The notes under the pieces are model-generated. The model was given only the letters and a program-made list of their open reading frames with translations, had not been told where the DNA came from and did not search any database. This document shows positions 1 through 28,500 of a stretch of DNA of 64,000 bases, one piece after another. The position numbers were made by a program, and so were the translations under genes. Location: contig JASKMD010000024.1 of assembly GCA_030144725.1 (NCBI GenBank), positions 6,909,953-6,973,952 of the forward strand, read 5' to 3'. This DNA is from Haematococcus lacustris (Eukaryota; Chlorophyta; Chlorophyceae; Chlamydomonadales; Haematococcaceae). Numbering within the stretch: the stretch's first letter is position 1; each line of letters starts with the position of its first letter.

Positions 1-409
1 CAGCCACATTGCTGACGGCTCTAGCTTGTGGACTTTGGCCGCAGCAGCAGCAGCAGGACCAGGACCAGGACCAGCAGTAGTAGCAGCAGGACCAGCAGCA
101 GCTCACTGCTGCCGGGGTTCCTCAACATAGCCGTGTTCTACTAGGTGCCCTCCTGCTGGTTGCCAGGACAGCACTGCGCCGCAACAACATGAGCAGACGG
201 GGCTGCAGCCAGGCCTCCCCTAGCTGCAGCTTGGCCCAGGCCGCTGGGCACCAGGTTGCAGGGGCGGCCATGGTGGCGGGTGCGAGGGGAGCCAATGGCC
301 AGGGGTGCCGTAGTTGGTGTACCTGGACCGTTGTTGGTGAACCTCAGTGGTTGGTGTACCCGGGGCATCAGGGAGCACCTGATCACTGCCTCAGGAGGCA
401 CCCCCCCAT
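1..409. other. 3' flank of the kinesin gene, CAG-rich
   Basis: No gene recognised. The first 110 bases are GCAGCA and GGACCAGGA triplet/hexamer repeats. No TGTAA polyadenylation signal is visible on the minus strand here, so the 3' end of the adjoining kinesin transcript is not fixed. Confidence 0.5.
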
Positions 410-3400
410 TCAATGCAGCCGCTGCATGTTTTGTGATGACCGCACCAACTTGAGCCCGTTTTGCTTTGCTGCGCCTGGCGGTGCTCCGCCGCCACCACCA
501 TTGCTCGCACTTGCTGCAGCCGCCGCACTCGCTGCCACCGAACATGACGCGATGCTGGAGCGCTCAGGCATGAGTCCAATGTGAGCCACGGGCGGCAATG
601 CTGGTGGGTTGGCCCGCTCACTAGCCTTCCTGCTGCTCAACTCCACCTGCACCGTGCCAGCAGCAGACGCAGGTCCGTGGCGACGCAGTCGCGTGTGAGG
701 AACACCAGCAGAGCCTAAGGCTCTCAAGCTGGCACTGCTGCAGACCTGCCAACGGGCAGATCCCTTGCACAGTCCACTGCTTGGGTTGTTGGCATGCACG
801 ACCTTTGTTCAAGCATATGATGTAGTCCTTGTGTGCCCATCTCCCTTTGTTGGAGAATAGACACCACCTTGGCAATCCCTGCTTTGTACTCACTGGCAGA
901 TGAGTGCCAGTCGCATGTGTGCAGCACCACCTCATCCCTGCGTAGCCCAGGCACTGACCTGGGCTGCTCGGGCCGCAAAGTTGAGTGACGACAACGTTTC
1001 TGAGGCGCTGGCAGCTTCAGGGGCTACGTTACACACCAGCAGCACCTTGGAGCTGGCACTGAGGGCGTCCTGCAGCACCTGTGCAGGCCAGAACACCCAG
1101 ACTAGGGACTGCTGGCATGCACCCTCACACACGCACTCGCACGTGGCGTCCCTTCACCACACATCCTTTGGTAAGGCCAGTCAAACCCATCAAATTGCAG
1201 TCTCCGAACCCCAGATCTTTGACGCCCCTCACTGTGTTGCTTATCAATGGTGGGCTTCCCTTTGGCTACAGCCACTGCAGCTGCTGCAGTTGAGTGTGAC
1301 CAACTCCAGCTCAGCACAGGGATATCTTGTCTTGCCTACCTAAGCACGACGTATGTTAGCTTTATTAGACAACGTATATCTTAGCACAGGGGTATCTTAT
1401 CTACCTTAGCCTAGGGGTTCCCCGCACCCTCATCTTCTGCGCCTGCAGAGCGGCACCGGACTGACCTGGGTAAGCTTGCTGTTGCGAAAAGGCACGTGCG
1501 GGGTGCGGCGCTGCAAAGCGCTGACGACGTCCCCAAGAGCACTCAGGCTCTTGTTGATGCTCTGCGCTTCTTTCAGCTGCTGCCCCACCACCTCGCTCTT
1601 ATGCACGCGCTCGCTGCCTGCCAGGTCCACCAGGTGGAGGGTGCTGGTGGTGGTGCGGCCGTCGGCAGCAGTGGCGGTGATGCGCACGGAGAGCAGCGCG
1701 TGGCTGCGGGAGCTGGAGGCGTTCAGGGCGGTTGAGGCGGTTGTGCGGTTGGCTGAGCCCTCAACCAACACCTGAGGCAGGTGTCAGAGAAAGGAAGGCC
1801 AGCAGTTGGGCAGAGCTGGAACCAAACCTTGCCAAGGCTGTGTAAGGGCCAAACACATTTCCAGCATGGGACCGTTGTGAAGCACTGCGGCTGTGGGACT
1901 CGAGTTGGTGTGGGACCTGTACCTGCACCTGTGCGTCAGTGGCACCTGCACAGGCCTTCCCTTCAACATGGGCGTGTGTTGGCCCTGAGCCAGTGCTGCA
2001 CACTAGGGGCTGCCCACCTGTTTGACCTGCTCAAGGCTGCTGACTGTGCGCCAGGTGAGACCCAGCACACGCTCTGCTGTCAGCGGTAGCTCGCCAGGGC
2101 CCAGGCCAGAGACCTCCAGCGGCGTTGAGGCCAGGTTGCCAGGCGGGCACAGCAGGTCATAGACTGCATGGTTCAGCAGCGCAGACGTTCAGCCTACACA
2201 CGTCTATCCCTTCTACACGTGACCAGCTGGCAATAGACTCACAATGAGCCCACCGCGACCCAGACCTCACCTGCGCCTGACTAGCCTCTCACTCAAGCAT
2301 GCACAGACAACAGCAGTGGGAGCCAGGACATTGGGTGAGGACTACATGGTGAGGATGGTCCTGCAGGAGAGCATGCAGCGGCCCCTGTGCTGTGCCGCTA
2401 GCCTGGCCTGGAGGAGGAGGAGGCTGGTCAGCAGGCGCTGCGGTACCCAGGCGGTAACATACAAGCATGGCTGGTGTGGGTGACTCACTAGCCTCTCCCC
2501 AGCCTAGTCAGCCAGCAGGCCAATGGAGGTGACGCATGACATGCAAGACCACGCACACACACCCGCATGCTGACTGTAGGATATCACACAACCACACACC
2601 ACGAAGCCTGTCAATAAGCCGTGCCATTTGACACACAGCTAAGGGGCTAACTGATGCGACTGGCGTCTGCTTTGAATGCCCTGATGGTGTCTTAGTAAGA
2701 AGAGCATGGTCGTGCTAGGCAGAAGACCATCACTGTAAGAGTTACTTCTTCCTCAGTGAGGTAGCGCTGAACCTGCAAATGGACCAAACCCACTGGCACC
2801 GGACTACGCAGCTCTTCCATCCCTTGCCATCCGCAGCTTGTGGCTGTAGGACTGTGAACCTGGCCAGGACAGGTGGCGCTGGTGTCTCACTGGGGACCCA
2901 GCTTGTACATGGACAGTGTCTAGGGGGCGGCAGAGCCACACAGGGGTGGAGGAGTGGTTGAGAGGGCTGGTTGTAGCGGTGCAGACAGCACCCACCTGCA
3001 TCATTGTAGATCTCTGCCATGCTGACCTTCAACTGCCAGGTGCAGTCACGAGACTCCTCGTCCGCAATGGCAAACAGGTCTTGCAGTGAGCGCAGGTTCA
3101 GGCCTGTGGGGCGCATCACACCAGACATGGGAGCATGGGCACTCCACTGAGAGCATGGGCAAGCAAGGGCTAGCCAACAAAAGGCCAGCGGCGATGGCCA
3201 GTCAGGCGTGTTCTTGAAGAAAGCAAGAATGCAGCCAGGAAGCCAGACAGGCAGGCAGTGAAGCAAGAACACAGCCAGACACGAAAGCAAGAATGCAGGC
3301 AGGCTGCCAGGCAGGTGATGAAGTGGGCGATGCAGCAGCAGCACCCTACCTGGTTGCTCAGCTGTGCCCTGCATGGTGTGTGTTTTGCCGCTCCCCGTTT

Positions 3401-4220
3401 GGCCGTAGGCGAAGATACAGACATTGTGGCCATCAGCACAGGATCTGACCAGAGGGGACACCTCTGCGTACACCACCTGCGCCACCCACACCAGCCACAG
3501 TGACAGTACAGCCATGCAGCTGCAGAGGGCAGGATGGCATGCGCAACTAGAAGCATCAGGCACCAACTAGCTCCATCCATCCTTACTGACCAGGTATACA
3601 TTTTGATGGACCTTTTGGTGGACCTTTTGCTCAATCTTATGCTGGACCTCACACCGTTGCCCTCATAGCAGCGAGTGGGTGGTCAGTGGCAGTAGCTATG
3701 CAACCTCAAATGGCAACACGCTGTGCACAGTCGCAGCTTCAAGCATCACGATGAGTGTGGGCAGTTTGTGTGATGGATGCAGCTGCTCAGGCCAGGGCTC
3801 CATAGCCAATGTTGCATGGTGCTCATTTGACAGGCGTGTGATATGTGTGGTGGCACATGCCGCCTACTTCTTGTGTGGCACCCGCAAAGACGCAGTCATA
3901 CTCAAACTCCTGAGGCCGCCTGTCTGGTGGAGAGACGATGATGAGCCCTTCCAGGGGACAGCTCACGATGCTCGTGTGGCCATCCTGGACTGGCCTGACT
4001 CTGCAGCACGCAGCACTGGTGGAGGTTAGGGGCAGGAGGCTGTGTGGTGCCATCATCACCACCACCCTCGTCAACGCATCATCCTCATCACCCTCATCAC
4101 CACCACCACCAGCCTCATCATCAAATCACCACATGGCCATCTGCAATGTGCAGCATAGTTGGTACGAGAGCATCAGCGGTGCTGGCTAGGTCGCACTACA
4201 CCCAGGCAAATGCCATGTAA

Positions 4221-4261
<41 letters not shown>

Positions 4262-7200
4262 ATGATGATAACAAAACATTGCCATGTAGTGCGGTGCAGG
4301 CCGACTGCACTCCCAGTTGCAGCCACAGACCCTGACTCAACATACGACACACACCGCAACACACCCTCAGTGGCTACAGCTGCAGACATGCCAGGCCTGA
4401 GCCCCGAGGCCAACAGAGATGGTCCAGTGCCCCATAAGCACAAGGAGTATCCTCGGAGAGCGTGTGGTGACAAGGTGGTGGTGATGGTGGTAATGGTGGT
4501 GGTAGTGGTGGTTGTGATGCAGTGGTGCTAATGGTGGTCGTTAGAGCTTAGGTCCATACCCACGCACCTGCACATGACGCGTATGTTTCCCCGCTGCTGC
4601 TGCAGCTGCTCATGCAGGCGGCGCCGGCATTGGCGCTCCCTGTGGAAGCGCTCCTGGAACTCGGCGGCCTGCTTCCTGAACAGCTCCAGCTGTTGCACAC
4701 TGCTCTCCAGCTGCGGCCATGCAAGCATGGAGTGGCCACACACAGCTCACAAGGGAACAAGTGTGAGGAGGATGTTTGAATCTTGTACAACAAGGTTAGG
4801 ACCAGTTGCTGCCATGCAGTAGGAGGGTGGCATGAGCTGTACGCGCCTGTAAATGTCACCCCCAAAATACCAGCGGTGTGCCAACAAAACGCCCCCCTTA
4901 GTGGAAAGTCTGTTGTTCTGCCTTTGCGTTGTTGTTCTAGCGCTGTTGACAGCGTTCACTCTGATTTTGTCATGAGTCAAAGGTCGCCTTGCGCTATAAA
5001 TAGTCGCTTTTTAGGCTGCGCTACCGCGCCTTGCACTACAAAGTGTGACATGTGACCTAAGCTACTGCCTAGTTTTCATCGACTTCTTGACCTGAGCCCA
5101 AGTATGGGCCCAAGCACGTCTAAGCTTTGTACTTCAGGATTGAAACCTGGGCCATGTCACGTTCAGCTATATATCAGGCATGTGGACAAAAGGGGGACAA
5201 CTGTGCAGAAGAGTCGGGTCGATGAGGGAGGTGCTGAGCTAGGTATGGTCTACAAGGATGCAAATCACACATTTGGAGGAGGGATGTACTACGATGCCAG
5301 CATGCAGCACTATGTGCACTGTGACAAGTGTAACACACCAGTGCTGTGTCATATTGCAGACAGGAAGGGCCATGCTCAATTTCCTGTGCAGTGAAAGAAA
5401 CGGTCCCTGACCAGGCATGGTGCGGACCTGTGTGTTGATGCGCTGTAACCATTGCAGCCGGCTGTTGCGCTCCTCAGCGTCCCTTTGCAACCGCTGCTTC
5501 TCCGCCTCGGCCTCTGCCAGCTTGTTCTTAGTTATCTGCAGGTCACTCAACCTGCACAGGTGCCACACAGAAACGCATGGCCACTGTGGGCACTGGGCAC
5601 TTGCAGCTAGAGTGTGACACACAGATAGCCTGGGAAGCTCTAGAGACAGATGTGAATGACAGGTTTGCCTGGAACCTCTTGCCTTCCAGCAGCAAGACTG
5701 CCTTCAAGGTCAGTCATGCTTCTGTGCGTGCGTTGTGGCCCAGTGAGGCTTGGACTAGGGCGCCAAAGGCAGGGAGTGGACGGATAAGGATGAGATAAGG
5801 ATGAGATGTGGGATGTGATGAGGATGACAGCAGCTGCCTGTGAAGGGTCGAGGTTACCACACCAGTGCATTCACCGCCAACATTTGTGACAGATTCCATC
5901 AGGGTGCTGCAGGCTCAGGTGTGACCCTGGGCAGGCTCAGGTGTGCCATTTCACTTGTGTGGTTGCCAGCCCCACTGCTGCCCACTGCTGCCGACATCCA
6001 CTGCTGCCAACCGGCGGCTACATCAGGGTCAGGGGTTGGAGTCGATAAGCTGGGTGACAACCCAGAGAGCTGGGACTGGTCACAAGGCGAAGCTGAGGAG
6101 GGTGGCAAAGTGGTCGGCATGGCCGTCCCAGCAGGCCGGTAGGTTGGCTCAGCAGTGGCACGTGGGGAGGGGCAGCTTGGCAGGGGAGACAGGGCGGCAG
6201 GGCCACCCAGGGTGCAATCAAGTATCGAGGGGGAGCCAGACAGGAGGTGCTGACCTGCTGTGCATCTGGTTGCGCAGCAGAGCGTTCTCTTGCTTCAGCT
6301 TCTCGCTCTCTCCACTGCTTTCATTCTGCCAGATGCTGGTCTGCAGAATGCACAGGCACTTGCAAAACATTGCACGAGCAGCTCGACTGGAGAAAGAGGG
6401 TGGCAGGCCAGGCCACCTGTGCATGCAGCCCATGCTGTGCCGGCTACCAGGGTCCCGCATGGCGTCAGTGGCGGCCCACACCTGGGTGCGCATTGTCTCC
6501 AACTCCTGCTGCAGGCTCTGCTGTGCTGCCTGCATGCTCTCCAGCTCCGTGTTGACTGCTATGACAGCATCCTGCTGTGCCCGCCGCTGCAGCAGCGTGG
6601 CTTCATTCTCTGCCTTGAGCTTCGCTATCTCCTGCAGCGTAGCCAGGAGGAGGTCATCAGCCCCACAGCCTGACTGTCATGACCCTGGACTTCCCAGCTA
6701 TCACCTGCACAGCCCACCTGCTTTAGCTGCTCAGCCTGCCCCAGCTGCTGCTGCATGGCTGCCTGTGCTTCCTCTGCTGCCTTGATGCGCTCCTGGGCCT
6801 CCATCAGGGCCTCTGCAGCTGCCTTGCGCACCCGAGCTGTCACCTCCATTTCCGCAGCTACATCCACAGGGTCATAAACATACCTGCTTGAATGCAAACG
6901 TCACAAGCAGGAGACGACAGGAGCAGGAAAGGTCTGAAACGAGGCACACAAGACACACAGGAGCTACACAGCTACAGGAGCTACACAGCTACAGGAGCTA
7001 CACAGCTACAGGAGCTACACAGCTACAGGAGCTACACAGCTTGCACAGGGGCTACAGGCCCACACTAGGCTGGTCCCTGGACAAACTGACCCAGGCTAGG
7101 TCGCATGTGGCAGGCAGCACTTCAGCCCGTCCGGTATGTGAGTGGCTGGACAGGGACACCAATGCATCGCTGAACATGCGGCACGTGGGGGAGAGCGGAT

Positions 7201-9093
7201 GGCCCCAGCTGGGGTGGACTGCCAGCCAAGGGCAAGGAACACCCTGAGCTGGGCTACAAGAGGCTGCGAGACCGCTCACCAAAGGCACAGCAGCAACAGC
7301 CTGTTAGACAGCAGTGTGTGCCAGGGAACCCATCCCGAGCTGCCATCAGCAGAGCATACAACAGAGCATGTGTGTCGTTCCAATTCTAGGCTGCAACCCT
7401 GTCACAGGGGTCAGGCAACAGGGAAGGTGGAAGGCGGCCATGCCATGTGCGTGCCAGGTAAACCCACACACACAAAAAAACCTAGTGAGGGGCCCATCAT
7501 GGTACTAGTTACCTAAGGGGCTGATGGGGGAGGTGCTGTGGCCTACCAAAAGCAAACCCCAGGGAGTGTATGCAGGGGTGCATGCATGCAGGGCCTCACC
7601 TGTAGTAACCCTCTGGCTGGCTGAGTTTGCTGGAGGTCGCTTGATCGTTGCGTGTGAGGTGCGTAGCGTCTGGCCTGGCGCTGTCCAGCACTGGGCGGTC
7701 CCGTCTGAACAGGTTGCTGAACCAGTCTGAGCCCCCTGCTGGCCTTGTCTGCAGAGGCAGGCGCAGGTGCATTGCAGGGCGGCAAGAGCCATGTCGAGCT
7801 ATTGTAGGGTGTGATGGCACACAACGCAGACTGCCACATACATGACGTGCTTCTTCACCTTGTCGACAGCCTACATATTGCAGCAGCTGCATAGCTTGTT
7901 GATTGCCACATGAGGGTGATGGTGCCAGTGATGCTTGCATGCCAGGGCCTACAGCTGCAGTGTTGAGCGTGCCGCACAAGAGAAATTAGCAGTGGCCCAT
8001 GCCAGGTTCGTCCTATTATACAGGTTTTGACATGTCACTACACATGCGTATGTCTGCCTCACATGCTCAGTGTTTGTCTGATGCACAGGTGCTGCAGCTG
8101 AAGATGTTGAAATTGCTTACAGGATGCATGCCTGAGGTGCTGTGCCAAAGGAGGCTGTCCAGTAGAGAGGGAGCCCTCTCATGCCTGTCAGCTGATGGTG
8201 CTCTACATGGGCTACTAGGTAGGTCATAACGCTGTCGCCACACTTTTGAAAGCTGAGTGAGGCAGTGTGGTCTAAGAAGCTGTGCAGAAGCTGTGCTCAC
8301 ACCCACACTGTCTACTATAGACGAAGATGAGTAGACTGCAGGGTTTAGACAAGTGAAATGATACAGAAAAAGGCCTACCTGGTGCGGTTGCAATGGCATG
8401 GTACCAGGCTGGGCTTCAACAGCTGCTGTGTCAGTGACAGGCTGTCCAAGGGGGGGTGCTGAGCTTGCAGAAGGAATGCTATCGCACAGGCTGGTGTCTG
8501 ACTGCCTTGATGTGTGGCTGCTGTCAGAGCAGCGCCGCTGCAGGGGCCCACATGACGGAGTGGCAATGCCCCCCTCACTGACATTTGCTGACTGCTGAAC
8601 TCCAGGCTGCTGTTGCTGCATAGGGTTGGTTTTAATGGGTGTTTGCTGGGATGGCGTGTTCGCTGGCTTGGGTAATGGAGCTCCGATGGCAAACCCTTTG
8701 AGCCAGTCCATGGGCCCATTATGACCGGCTTGCACGCTGTGACTGGCCAGCTCCGGCTCATAGTATACAACCCGAGCTGGCGCCTGTGCAGCGCTCTCCT
8801 CTAGCTGCCTGAGACCCTCTTTAAGCGCGGAGAGGATACCAGACTCCCGAGAAGCTGTTTTTGCAGGCTGTGGGGCTTCTTGAGTAGTGCGACGCTCTCC
8901 AGCTACAGAGAGGCAAAGCAAAGACCCTGTTGCGACCAGCGACGACCAAGACTTGCACACTTGCCATTCCACCTGCTCGTGTTTGTGTCACGGGTGCGGC
9001 GAGCTCTTGGCGGTATAGCCGATCCTCTAGTTCCGCCACCCGGGCGACAAGCCTTGCTATAGCTGCGGCATCGCCGTCCGCTGAATTTGTCAT
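410..9093 (-). CDS. Kinesin-14 family motor protein (C-terminal motor), 15 exons
   Basis: A microtubule motor; kinesin-14s are usually minus-end directed. Exons traced on the minus strand: 9093-8973, 8902-8379, 7748-7600, 6883-6718, 6631-6482, 6340-6255, 5551-5428, 4710-4568, 4000-3868, 3476-3350, 3103-2996, 2163-2018, 1771-1466, 1078-959 and 745-410. Phases agree throughout, giving about 911 residues. Residues 1-270 are low-complexity, 270-470 are coiled coil, and the motor starts near 470 at [12 protein letters not shown]. Then come the P-loop GQTGSGKT (exon 10), switch I NASSSRSH and switch II DLAGSE (exon 13), and the motor end SLNFAARA (exon 14). The motor lying after the coiled coil is what identifies kinesin-14. 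The C-terminal tail is Ala/Gly/Ser-rich. Its exon could instead be read in another frame ending at 621. It is divergent from the CLF1 gene. Confidence 0.93.
4219..4269. repeat. CTG/ATG trinucleotide microsatellite in a kinesin intron
   Basis: Seven CTG triplets run directly into about nine ATG triplets, in the intron between the exons at 4568-4710 and 3868-4000. ATC/ACC-type triplets continue on both sides (4050-4130 and 4475-4530). Confidence 0.85.
6958..7040. repeat. 17-bp tandem repeat in a kinesin intron
   Basis: About five copies of AGGAGCTACACAGCTAC lie just upstream (in gene direction) of the exon at 6883-6718. Confidence 0.85.
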
Positions 9094-10445
9094 TGCCTGA
9101 GGCTATTAGGATAGCTGTTAGGGTAGCACAAACTCAAATGTGCTACACAGTATAACTTGTTTGTAGAACCTACTGTTTGTTACAGAACAGTTTCCAAGTG
9201 AATACTTGCTACTGACTGTTTAGTGGAGATTGCATGACTTAGGCTGAGGCACCTTGAAGCTAACCCTAACGGCAACCCTAATCCTCACCCCGAGCTGGGG
9301 CCCAACACCAACCCATCAACCAGACCCCTTGTCCCTCACTAGGGCCTCCATTTGAGCCGGACCAGTAGTGGCCACTAGGGACCACTGGCGGGAATACTAG
9401 GGACTAGTGACCCAACTGAAATGGTGTTAATCGGCTGTGTGGAGCATAGCCAACGCACATGGACATCAACCAGACATTTCATGTGCAGCAGCCCCCCATT
9501 GCGTGCTGCAGTAGACAGTCGCAAGTACAGCCATGGTATGTGCAGGTGAAGAGTAAGAGATGGTTATGGACAAGTGGGGGCAACCAGTATCTAGGTTTGG
9601 AGCCCCAATGCCACGAGCTGTTGATGGCAAGGGAGGGTATAGCTGCGTAGTCCAGCATCATTGGGTTATGATCAAATTGTAGGTTAAGCACAACCGCGCT
9701 GAGGGAGAAGTAACTGTTGCAGTAATGGTCTTCTGCCTAGCATGACCATACTCACCTTGTGCATGCTCCTGTGCTGGGTTGCCAGCTGGGTGCTCTTGTG
9801 CAAGGTTGCCAGCTGCCCAACTACCCTCCCTATCACTGATGCATGCTTGGGGTGGCAGCGCAACAGCTTAAGACCGCAGCCAGCGTAGCCAACCTTGACG
9901 ACCAACTTGCCAGCCTTGCACAGTACAGTAGGCACAGTTGGGCAGCTCCATGGCAAAGCGGCCGTGGGGTGGGCTCCTCTTGCACTCTTGAACACACACA
10001 ATGACAGCCAGTTAGGTGACTAATTTACCAGTGCACCATCGAAATGCCGTATGCTGTGCAGGGCTGCCTATGGGTTTTGGTGCTGGGGGGCTAAGGCACG
10101 GTGATGGACGGAGAGCCACGTCTTGTTCGATTGCCACAAGTTCGTATAGCACAACCTCACACAGAAGTATTGACATTAGACAGACAACGCTCCTGGGATT
10201 GCAGGTCTGGCGCATTTGCTGGCTCCCCTTTCGGCGAGACATAGCGTCAATCACTGATGCTGGAGTACTAGGAAAACCGCCAGCCAAATGAATCAAGCAC
10301 AGGCCTGCGCGATGTTGACGGTAGTTTATGCCATGCTCATGAATACAAAATGACGCAACTGCCGAACCCGCTACTTGCGATGCAAGTGATGCACACAGCT
10401 TCCAATCACAACGTGTAAACCTGAGGACCAATCAGCAGCGCAACC
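9094..10445. promoter_or_regulatory. Divergent intergenic region between the kinesin and CLF1 genes
   Basis: About 1.35 kb separates the two start codons, so both promoters and 5' UTRs must lie here. No TATA box or other specific element can be assigned. A degenerate telomere-like stretch (AACCCTAACGGCAACCCTAAT) is at about 9259-9280. The open frames here lack family signatures and I treat them as chance. Confidence 0.5.
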
Positions 10446-21659
<11,214 letters not shown>

Positions 21660-23533
21660 CACCGGTCGCGGCAAGGCCGGCGAGGGGTCATGGCGGGTGT
21701 GACGGCCAGTGTCTGGCTGCGGTGTGGACCTCCAACCCTTTGCGCCTTGTGGAGCTAGCCGCTTCCTTACGGAGCCAGCCTCTTTAGTGGAGCTAGCCGC
21801 TAAAACAGAGCCACCACTTATTGTGCCCACGAGCCCGAACATTGAGGCTTGCAGAGGGTTAGTGTACTGTTGAGGGGTGACGATGACGACAGCGCAGCTG
21901 ATGTTGCATCGTTTACGGCTAGCCGCAGATTGTGCCCCTGTTCGATAATGACTTGCGGTTTTACTGGCTGCGAGTGATCAGAATGTGATGGCGGGTCGTA
22001 TCACCCTGCCCATTAGCGGCCAAAATGTCTTCGTGGTGAGTACAGTGTGTTGCGGTGACGAGAGTGACGGAGGGGTGTGAGTGTGTACTGGCGGACCGAA
22101 ACAGCAACCACGCACGTGCGGGAATCTCGGGCACATTCGGGCCATGCCGTGGCCATGGAACATTTAAGTTGGCCCAGGACAACCCCTGGCACCACAAAGC
22201 GCTGAGGCATAATCCTAGCAGGCACAGAAGCTCTAGAAACCATTGAAGATACGCTGATTATAATAGGCCGAGCACCGAATACGTTCCCAACGAATGCATT
22301 ACTCACGGGATGTTGGCACGGGGCCCGACATCAAGGAAACAGCCACCCGTACCACAGACTGCATGCCCATGAGCTCTCATGGTGATAAGTCACCGAAGAG
22401 GTCCGCTCTGTCACAAGTACATAGTGATCACGCTGTTGCATTCTTGCTGATGGTTGCTGACTCTAACAGCCGCGTGAAGAAGCCCGGGAGCGGCTGCCGT
22501 CGGCGGTGCGCGGCGCTTCCCGCTGTGTGACCAGAATGACCAGCCGCATGAAATGGATGCACTGCAGGTGAATGCCGGGCACCTGCAACAACGCCGGCAG
22601 CCACAAACAATGCGTGCGCTGCGCTGGTCAGTCAGGGACAGAACGCGCATGCCTGGCTGTCGACCTGTCGTGCACCTTTGTTCACATGGCACGCAACTGT
22701 GCAGGTCGTAGCAAGTTGACTGCTGATGGGTACTGGTGGTGCATGTGCGTGTGCGCGTGTGTGTGTGTGTTTATATGTGTGTGAAGCATATGTATTACTG
22801 GCCATTGGTTGGGTTCCATTTGGTGGCGCATGCCATCAACGCTTGTGACAGACACACACTGAGAGGTCAGGAGGGTGCTGTTTACTCGGTTGCTGAGGGC
22901 CTGTGGGCGTAATGCTAGCCACCTGAACGTGTGTGTCCCATCCCTTGGTGCCGGCTGGAGGCCTGGGGCTGGTGCTGGTGCTGCTGGCAGTGCTGGTGCA
23001 AGTGCTAGTGCTGCCCTGCCTCCCTCCACAGCTGCAGCTACTTAAACATACTACAGCCTGCCCTGGGTGGCAGTACTACCGTGTTGCCCTGTCACCGCAA
23101 CGCCACAGTTCCAGTAACCAAACATACTACTGCATCGCAGCCCATCCTGGGTGTCACACCTGCAGCAGGAAGACGACCTCCGGCAGCACCACAGGCGGCA
23201 GCCCTCCCAGCTCTCCTCCTGCTTGCGCCTGCTGACGTTGCCGCAATGCCAGGTGCTCTGATGCCCATTGGTACAACACATGTGCGCCTGCATGGACACG
23301 CACCCATGCATGTTGGCCCCACATGCGTATCATCATGCAGCACTCCGTGTCTGCCTCATGCATTGTGCATACTGCATTGAGAGCAATATGATACTCCGAT
23401 GCCACCTCGCCCCTGGCTGCTGCCACTTCGGTGGCTGCGAGGCGGCAATGGTAGCAATATGAACAGCAGCAGTGTCAGCAGCAGCAGCAGCAGCCGCTGT
23501 GGACATGACCAGCAGCAGACCCAGCTTCAGCCA
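21660..23533. other. Convergent intergenic region between CLF1 and the TPR-like gene
   Basis: No gene recognised. Holds both 3' UTRs, but no TGTAA signal stands out soon after the CLF1 stop. There is a short GT-rich tract near 22745-22785. The moderate open frames show no family signature. Confidence 0.55.
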
Positions 23534-27300
<3,767 letters not shown>

Positions 27301-28500
27301 TGCCTGAGGAGGTCAGCGCGGAGCTGGCCTGACCCTCTAGCTCAGGCGTGTTTGCCGCAGGCAGTGGAGGTCCCACGCCGCTTCCCACTAGCGGCTCCTG
27401 CAGAGTCACACCTCCCGCGCCGCCCGCCGACCTACTGCCAGCCAGCACTCCAGCGGTCGGTCCTACGCCGCCTGGGACGCCAGTGGTGGCGACGGGCCGC
27501 GAAAGGGCTGGTGGGCCTGGACGCGGGTGTTTCTGGCGCAGTGCGGGAGGGCGCGACATCAAGGGAAAAGCGGCGCGGAGGCCCCTGGCTTGAAGAGCTG
27601 CTTGTGTGCGGCAGTGCACCTAGCTCCAAGTTCCCGGCGAGGGTGGACGCCCGGGGGCTAGTGATCAGACCGCTGCTGGCGTGACGCCGGCTGCCGCGGA
27701 GACGAGGCGACCCCACCCGGGAACCAGGCGGGGGAGTGGCGGGGCGCGGCCTGGGCGCCGAGGTTGATTGAGATGCGTTGCAGGAGCGAGCGCATGGCGG
27801 ACTCGGGCTTGGGCGTGGCCGCGGGCTGCAGGGCATGGTGCGTGCAGGCATCGGGCGGGCAGTCAGCGAAGGCAGCATGAGCCAGGGCGAGATGCGGTAA
27901 GGCAGTGGTGAGTGAGTAAGCTGTGGTGAGAGAAGGCGGCAGCAGGACTGTACTGGGCAGCACTGGGCACATGCTGGGTCGTGCAGGCTGTGGACGAGGT
28001 CAGGGTCGGGATCAGGGTCAGCTCACTCAGGTGAAGTCAGGGGAAGAGTGGTGGGGCCAGGGGCGACATCGGCTTTAGGAACGCGTCTGGCTGCTGCACC
28101 AGCTGCCTTAGCCGCAGCTGCCTCTGCCTCAACTGGCTGATGAGCAGGGCAACGGGCAGGGGGCCAGCAAGGAGACTGCCCTGAGCTGCGCCACCACCGA
28201 CAGCTCTGGCAGCAGCACCAGGGTCACCAGGGTTTGGGGAGTAGGTGCAGGGGGATGAGGCAGGGGCCAGGGGCCAGGGGCCAGGGGTAGGGGGTAGGGG
28301 GCGAGAAGGCAGGGGCAGGCAGGGGTTCAGAGGCCAGGGGCCAGGGGCCAGGGACAGCACCTCTCCACCCCACTACACAAGGCCTGTACGGCTTGCAGGG
28401 CATATGGGGCATACAGCGCAGGCAGGGCAGGTAGGGGCAGAAGGTGCTGATGCCTGGGCCGTTGCCAACACTAGGTACATGGGCAAGGGGTGGGCACAGG
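27301..28500. other. Unresolved GC-rich region up to the assembly gap
   Basis: Probably contains the 5' exons of the minus-strand TPR-like gene. Candidate coding pieces on the minus strand include SAMRSLLQRISINLGAQ (about 27760-27810) and LISQLRQRQLRLRQLVQQ (about 28090-28145), but frames and splice sites cannot be joined with confidence. Short GGGGCCA repeats are at 28262-28350. Confidence 0.35.

Noticed and set aside
5104..5394. Plus-strand 96-codon frame inside a kinesin intron, with [11 protein letters not shown]ys pattern
   Set aside because: Tempting zinc-like pattern, but short, antisense within an intron, and no supporting exon or signal.
10012..10431. Minus-strand 139-codon gene upstream of CLF1
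   Set aside because: Lies across the likely CLF1 promoter/5' UTR, has no family signature or splice partners, and composition is not convincing.
22742..22784. Z-DNA or regulatory GT tract
   Set aside because: Short imperfect GT run, common in such genomes; nothing ties it to a gene.
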